Below are positions 61,907-64,000 of a stretch of DNA of 64,000 nt, piece by piece. Position numbers and translations under genes: made by a program. The notes under the pieces are model-generated. The model saw only the letters and a list, made by a program, of their open reading frames with translations. It was not told the DNA's origin and did not search any database. How positions within the stretch are numbered: position 1 is the stretch's first letter; every line of letters begins with the position of its first letter. The stretch comes from Certhia americana (Eukaryota > Chordata > Aves > Passeriformes > Certhiidae): the NCBI GenBank assembly GCA_018697195.1, contig CM031861.1, positions 1,395,466 through 1,459,465 on the forward strand, written 5' to 3'.

Positions 61907-61998
61907 ATGAGCAGCGAGACGCTGAACCGGCAGCAGGCAGATTTGAATATTTTGAGCCAGATGCTCGGGGGAGAGTTTCTCTGGGAGTCGTTTCCCAG
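61907..61998 (+). CDS. Candidate first-exon fragment ending at a consensus splice donor
   Basis: Within the CpG island, ATG at 61907 opens a frame (part of a longer frame from 61814) that runs 30 codons up to CAG|GTGAGC, with the donor GT at 61999-62000. The frame's stop (TGA) is formed by the first bases of the would-be intron, as expected if the reading frame is meant to be spliced there. The predicted peptide has mixed, plausible composition with Leu-rich and acidic residues and no low complexity. I do not recognise it. The G and C content and CAG repeats right after the donor make a chance match possible. No acceptor or downstream exon was found in the window. Confidence 0.2.
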
Positions 61999-62125
61999 GT
62001 GAGCAGCAGCAGCAGCAGGAGCTCGGAGCCCGGCGGGGGCTGTGCGCTGCCTCCGCCCGCAGCTGCTCCCGCATCCCACCGCTCTTCCTGCCTGCCGCGG
62101 AGCCGGAGCTTATCGGCAGCATCTG

Positions 62126-62143
62126 AAAAAAAAAAAAAAAAAA
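62126..62143. repeat. Poly(A) run, A18
   Basis: Eighteen consecutive A inside the CpG island. Confidence 0.95.
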
Positions 62144-62243
62144 CCCAACGTCCCTAGGTCCTCCCGGGACCGCCTCGCCAATCGGGAGGGTGTTTTTAAT
62201 CACTCTGAACAGGAAATGGCATGCTGCATTTAAATACTGTCTA

Positions 62244-62280
62244 TAATTATCATGGGAAATATAATTAGGAAGCGTAATTA
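62244..62280 (+). promoter_or_regulatory. Three clustered TAATTA homeodomain cores
   Basis: TAATTA occurs at 62244-62249, 62262-62267 and 62275-62280, with an ATTTAAAT at 62229-62236, all just downstream of the CpG island. TAATTA is the core bound by many homeodomain proteins. Three exact copies within 37 bp is more than expected even in AT-rich DNA. Enhancer or promoter-proximal function is inferred. Confidence 0.3.
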
Positions 62281-62751
62281 AATGGGCTTGACTGCATATC
62301 AAGGCTGTTTCTTGATTTTTCACTCAATCCAGCTGTTTCTCACAGGCTCTTTACTTTGAGTACTGGTGGTCTGTGACAGAACCTCTGCACAGAATGGAGG
62401 AAGAATTACTTCTTTAAAGGCTGTTCATTTAATCTAACTAGGCCAATTTATTTAAATGCAATCATGACATTTTCCAACACAGCCTCCTTTACTTATTACT
62501 TCAGATGCTTCATTTTGGAATGTCTAGATTTGCCCAAAATATTCCAATTTGAAGGTTTTATAAAACCCCAAGTGCATGAAGTCACTGGTGGCATGGGCTG
62601 GCTGTTTATGATGTGTTTGTTTATTGTGTTGCACAATGTGGGCCTGATTCTTGATTGGATTTTCTTAAGTGCTACCAGTATATACAAAAAAAAAGAAAGT
62701 GAGGGTGATAAAACAAGTGTGGTTCATTACTCAGTACAATGCTGGTTTATG
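62281..62751. other. Unique non-coding DNA
   Basis: The plus ORF 62464-62841 (125 codons) has a hydrophobic stretch in its middle but no recognisable family. No splice signals are convincing. Confidence 0.4.
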
Positions 62752-62799
62752 ATTCGGAATTCTTCCCTTCTTCCTTCTCAGAAAGGAAGAATTCTGAAT
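62752..62799 (+). other. Hairpin with 15-bp stem and 18-base loop
   Basis: The arm ATTCGGAATTCTTCC at 62752-62766 pairs with GGAAGAATTCTGAAT at 62785-62799. Fourteen pairs are Watson-Crick and one is a G-U wobble. Two further wobble pairs extend it outward. The loop is pyrimidine-rich. It is shorter than a typical microRNA precursor stem (about 22 or more pairs), so an RNA gene is not claimed. Confidence 0.5.
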
Positions 62800-62909
62800 T
62801 GCTGGAGAAAATATTTTGTCTTCCCTCCAATAAAGCCATAATACTGCAAGAGTGGTAAACATTGGCAAGGATATGTCGAGAAAATGAGTGTAATTACACT
62901 AAAAAATGG

Positions 62910-62932
62910 TTTTTTTTTTTTTTTTTTTTTTT
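62910..62932. repeat. Poly(T) run, T23
   Basis: Twenty-three consecutive T. No element body recognised on either side. Confidence 0.95.
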
Positions 62933-64000
62933 GTCCCAGTGGCCAAAAATCTTTGGCTTGAGTCATGTAGGTGGCTGAAGAAGTGTTTGCTGCCAGTGAA
63001 AGAGGTAAATCCATGCTCTCCCCTTCCTGAGCAGGATGCAGCACTCCAGCCAGGGCTGATGCTTCTATGACCCCTTAGCAAGCTGATTCAGCTCCCTGTG
63101 CCAGCAAATACCTAAACATCTTCTTTTCATTATTTTTTTTCCCCCTGTGGTGCCTGAGGGAGCTGAATGAGCTCCCAAAGGGATCAGATGAGCGCTGGTG
63201 TCAGCAGCAGGGGCACACAGGCTGGGCTGGGGGGACACCCTGCTCCCTTTCAGCAGGAGCAGGCGCCTCGATGGGCCCAGCAGTCTCATCTGACTCTGCT
63301 TATCACTGCAGTCATGTGGTGGAGGGAAAGGCTATCTGCAGATCGTGGTATGGCATCTCCACAGCCAGGAATGTTTGAGATGTTCCCATCCCACCAGCGG
63401 GCTTTGTTGAGTGACACTAATTCTTAAAGCAAAAGAAAACCCATTGCTTAGGATTTTCTGCTCAGGGACAGTTTTTCTTGGGCCCCTGCTCGCAGCCCTT
63501 TTTACATGTGTAGGATTTCATTACATGGGCATAAGCAGCTGCAGAAAATGCATTTTAAAATTCTCCAGGTCTCAAAAGCCCAGATCCCTGCAGGAGCCAG
63601 CTGTGTCATTTTTCCATGGAAAGAGGGGTTAAAGTAGCAAACAGATTCCTCATGGTCACTGGAGGAGCCTGGACTCCACATTTGTAAACCATCTTCACCC
63701 AACCAACAGGCTGTGCAGTACCTTTCTGAGCTTTAACAAACATTAAATAATTTATGTCTTACTGAATGTAACACAGAGAAATGGAAGAATCTATGGCTGA
63801 CATAATTACTTCATACCAAAATGCCTAAAGCCAATTTCCAAGGTGATAGAAAAGTTGAAGCTTAATTTGTAGGCATAGTGAAAGGATTTTGCTATCTTAT
63901 TTCTTAGTGACAAAAGCTATAAATGCTTTTTCATTCCAAGTGTGGAAAATTGACTTAAACAGAAGCAGTAAAATCAATACAAAGTTCTTCCTGATTCAGA
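62933..64000. other. Unique non-coding DNA
   Basis: Nothing recognised. A T-run followed by C-run occurs at about 63130-63146. ORFs are 86 codons or shorter. Confidence 0.5.

Larger units (their letters stand above)
61860..62195. promoter_or_regulatory. CpG island, putative promoter
   Basis: About 24 CpGs are counted in roughly 335 bp at near 60% GC, an observed/expected ratio of about 0.8, against near-absence elsewhere in the window. The densest part is 61990-62110. A CCAAT box lies at 62179-62183 and several CCGCC/GCGG-type sites are present. CpG islands in birds usually mark promoters or first exons. Direction of transcription is not clear. An A18 run at 62126-62143 interrupts the island. 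A weaker CpG rise begins at about 61580. Confidence 0.5.

Noticed and set aside
1..64000. tRNA, rRNA, CRISPR or prokaryotic operon content
   Set aside because: No complete tRNA B box plus A box pair outside the MIR remnant, no spaced direct repeats, and no coding density typical of prokaryotes.

Overview
This window looks like vertebrate nuclear DNA, most probably from a bird. It is AT-rich (about 60% A+T by eye) and strongly CpG-depleted outside a few short islands. It contains no operon-like packing. Its interspersed repeats are sparse and old. The most diagnostic are CR1 LINE 3' ends; the one at 41440-41571 carries the typical 8-bp ATTCTGTG tail. There are also several decayed MIR/CORE-SINE fragments and one hAT-like terminus. 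I see no Alu, B1 or young L1 sequence. Sparse CR1 plus ancient MIR fits a bird. A turtle or crocodilian is less likely because repeats are so few, but is not excluded. All of this is from inspection; no search was run.

I cannot support a single recognisable protein-coding exon, tRNA, rRNA or CRISPR array. The open reading frames present (longest 205 codons) are near the length expected by chance for this size and composition, lack family motifs, and often overlap on both strands. The window is best read as intergenic or long-intron DNA.

Layout: 1-4.6 kb is unique DNA with a T25 run, a compound trinucleotide repeat and an (AT)14. 4.6-4.94 kb is a degenerate minisatellite of about 37 bp unit, followed at 5.22-5.26 kb by a homeodomain/octamer motif pair. 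8.37-8.56 kb is an antisense MIR. 9.9-14.6 kb holds a 24-bp palindrome, TA, GAA/GAC and GATA microsatellites and a G-quadruplex-like motif. 14.6-38 kb is mostly unique DNA with two short MIR pieces, a possible CR1 remnant and homopolymers. 39.2-39.5 kb is an ancient repeat joined to a MIR with a visible B box. 41.44-41.57 kb is a clear CR1 tail. 44-53 kb carries long A/T runs, a GC-box cluster, a CpG-enriched block (47.6-48.3 kb), a MIR piece and an antisense CR1-like piece. 56.1 kb is a CpG-decayed hAT-like end next to a stop-poor segment.

The most gene-like place is 61.4-62.8 kb. A CR1 3' end lies just upstream of the only convincing CpG island (about 61860-62195). The island contains a short ORF running into a consensus splice donor, and is followed by three TAATTA homeodomain cores within 37 bp. 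That is where a promoter or first exon of an unannotated or neighbouring gene is most likely. No new multi-gene system is visible.
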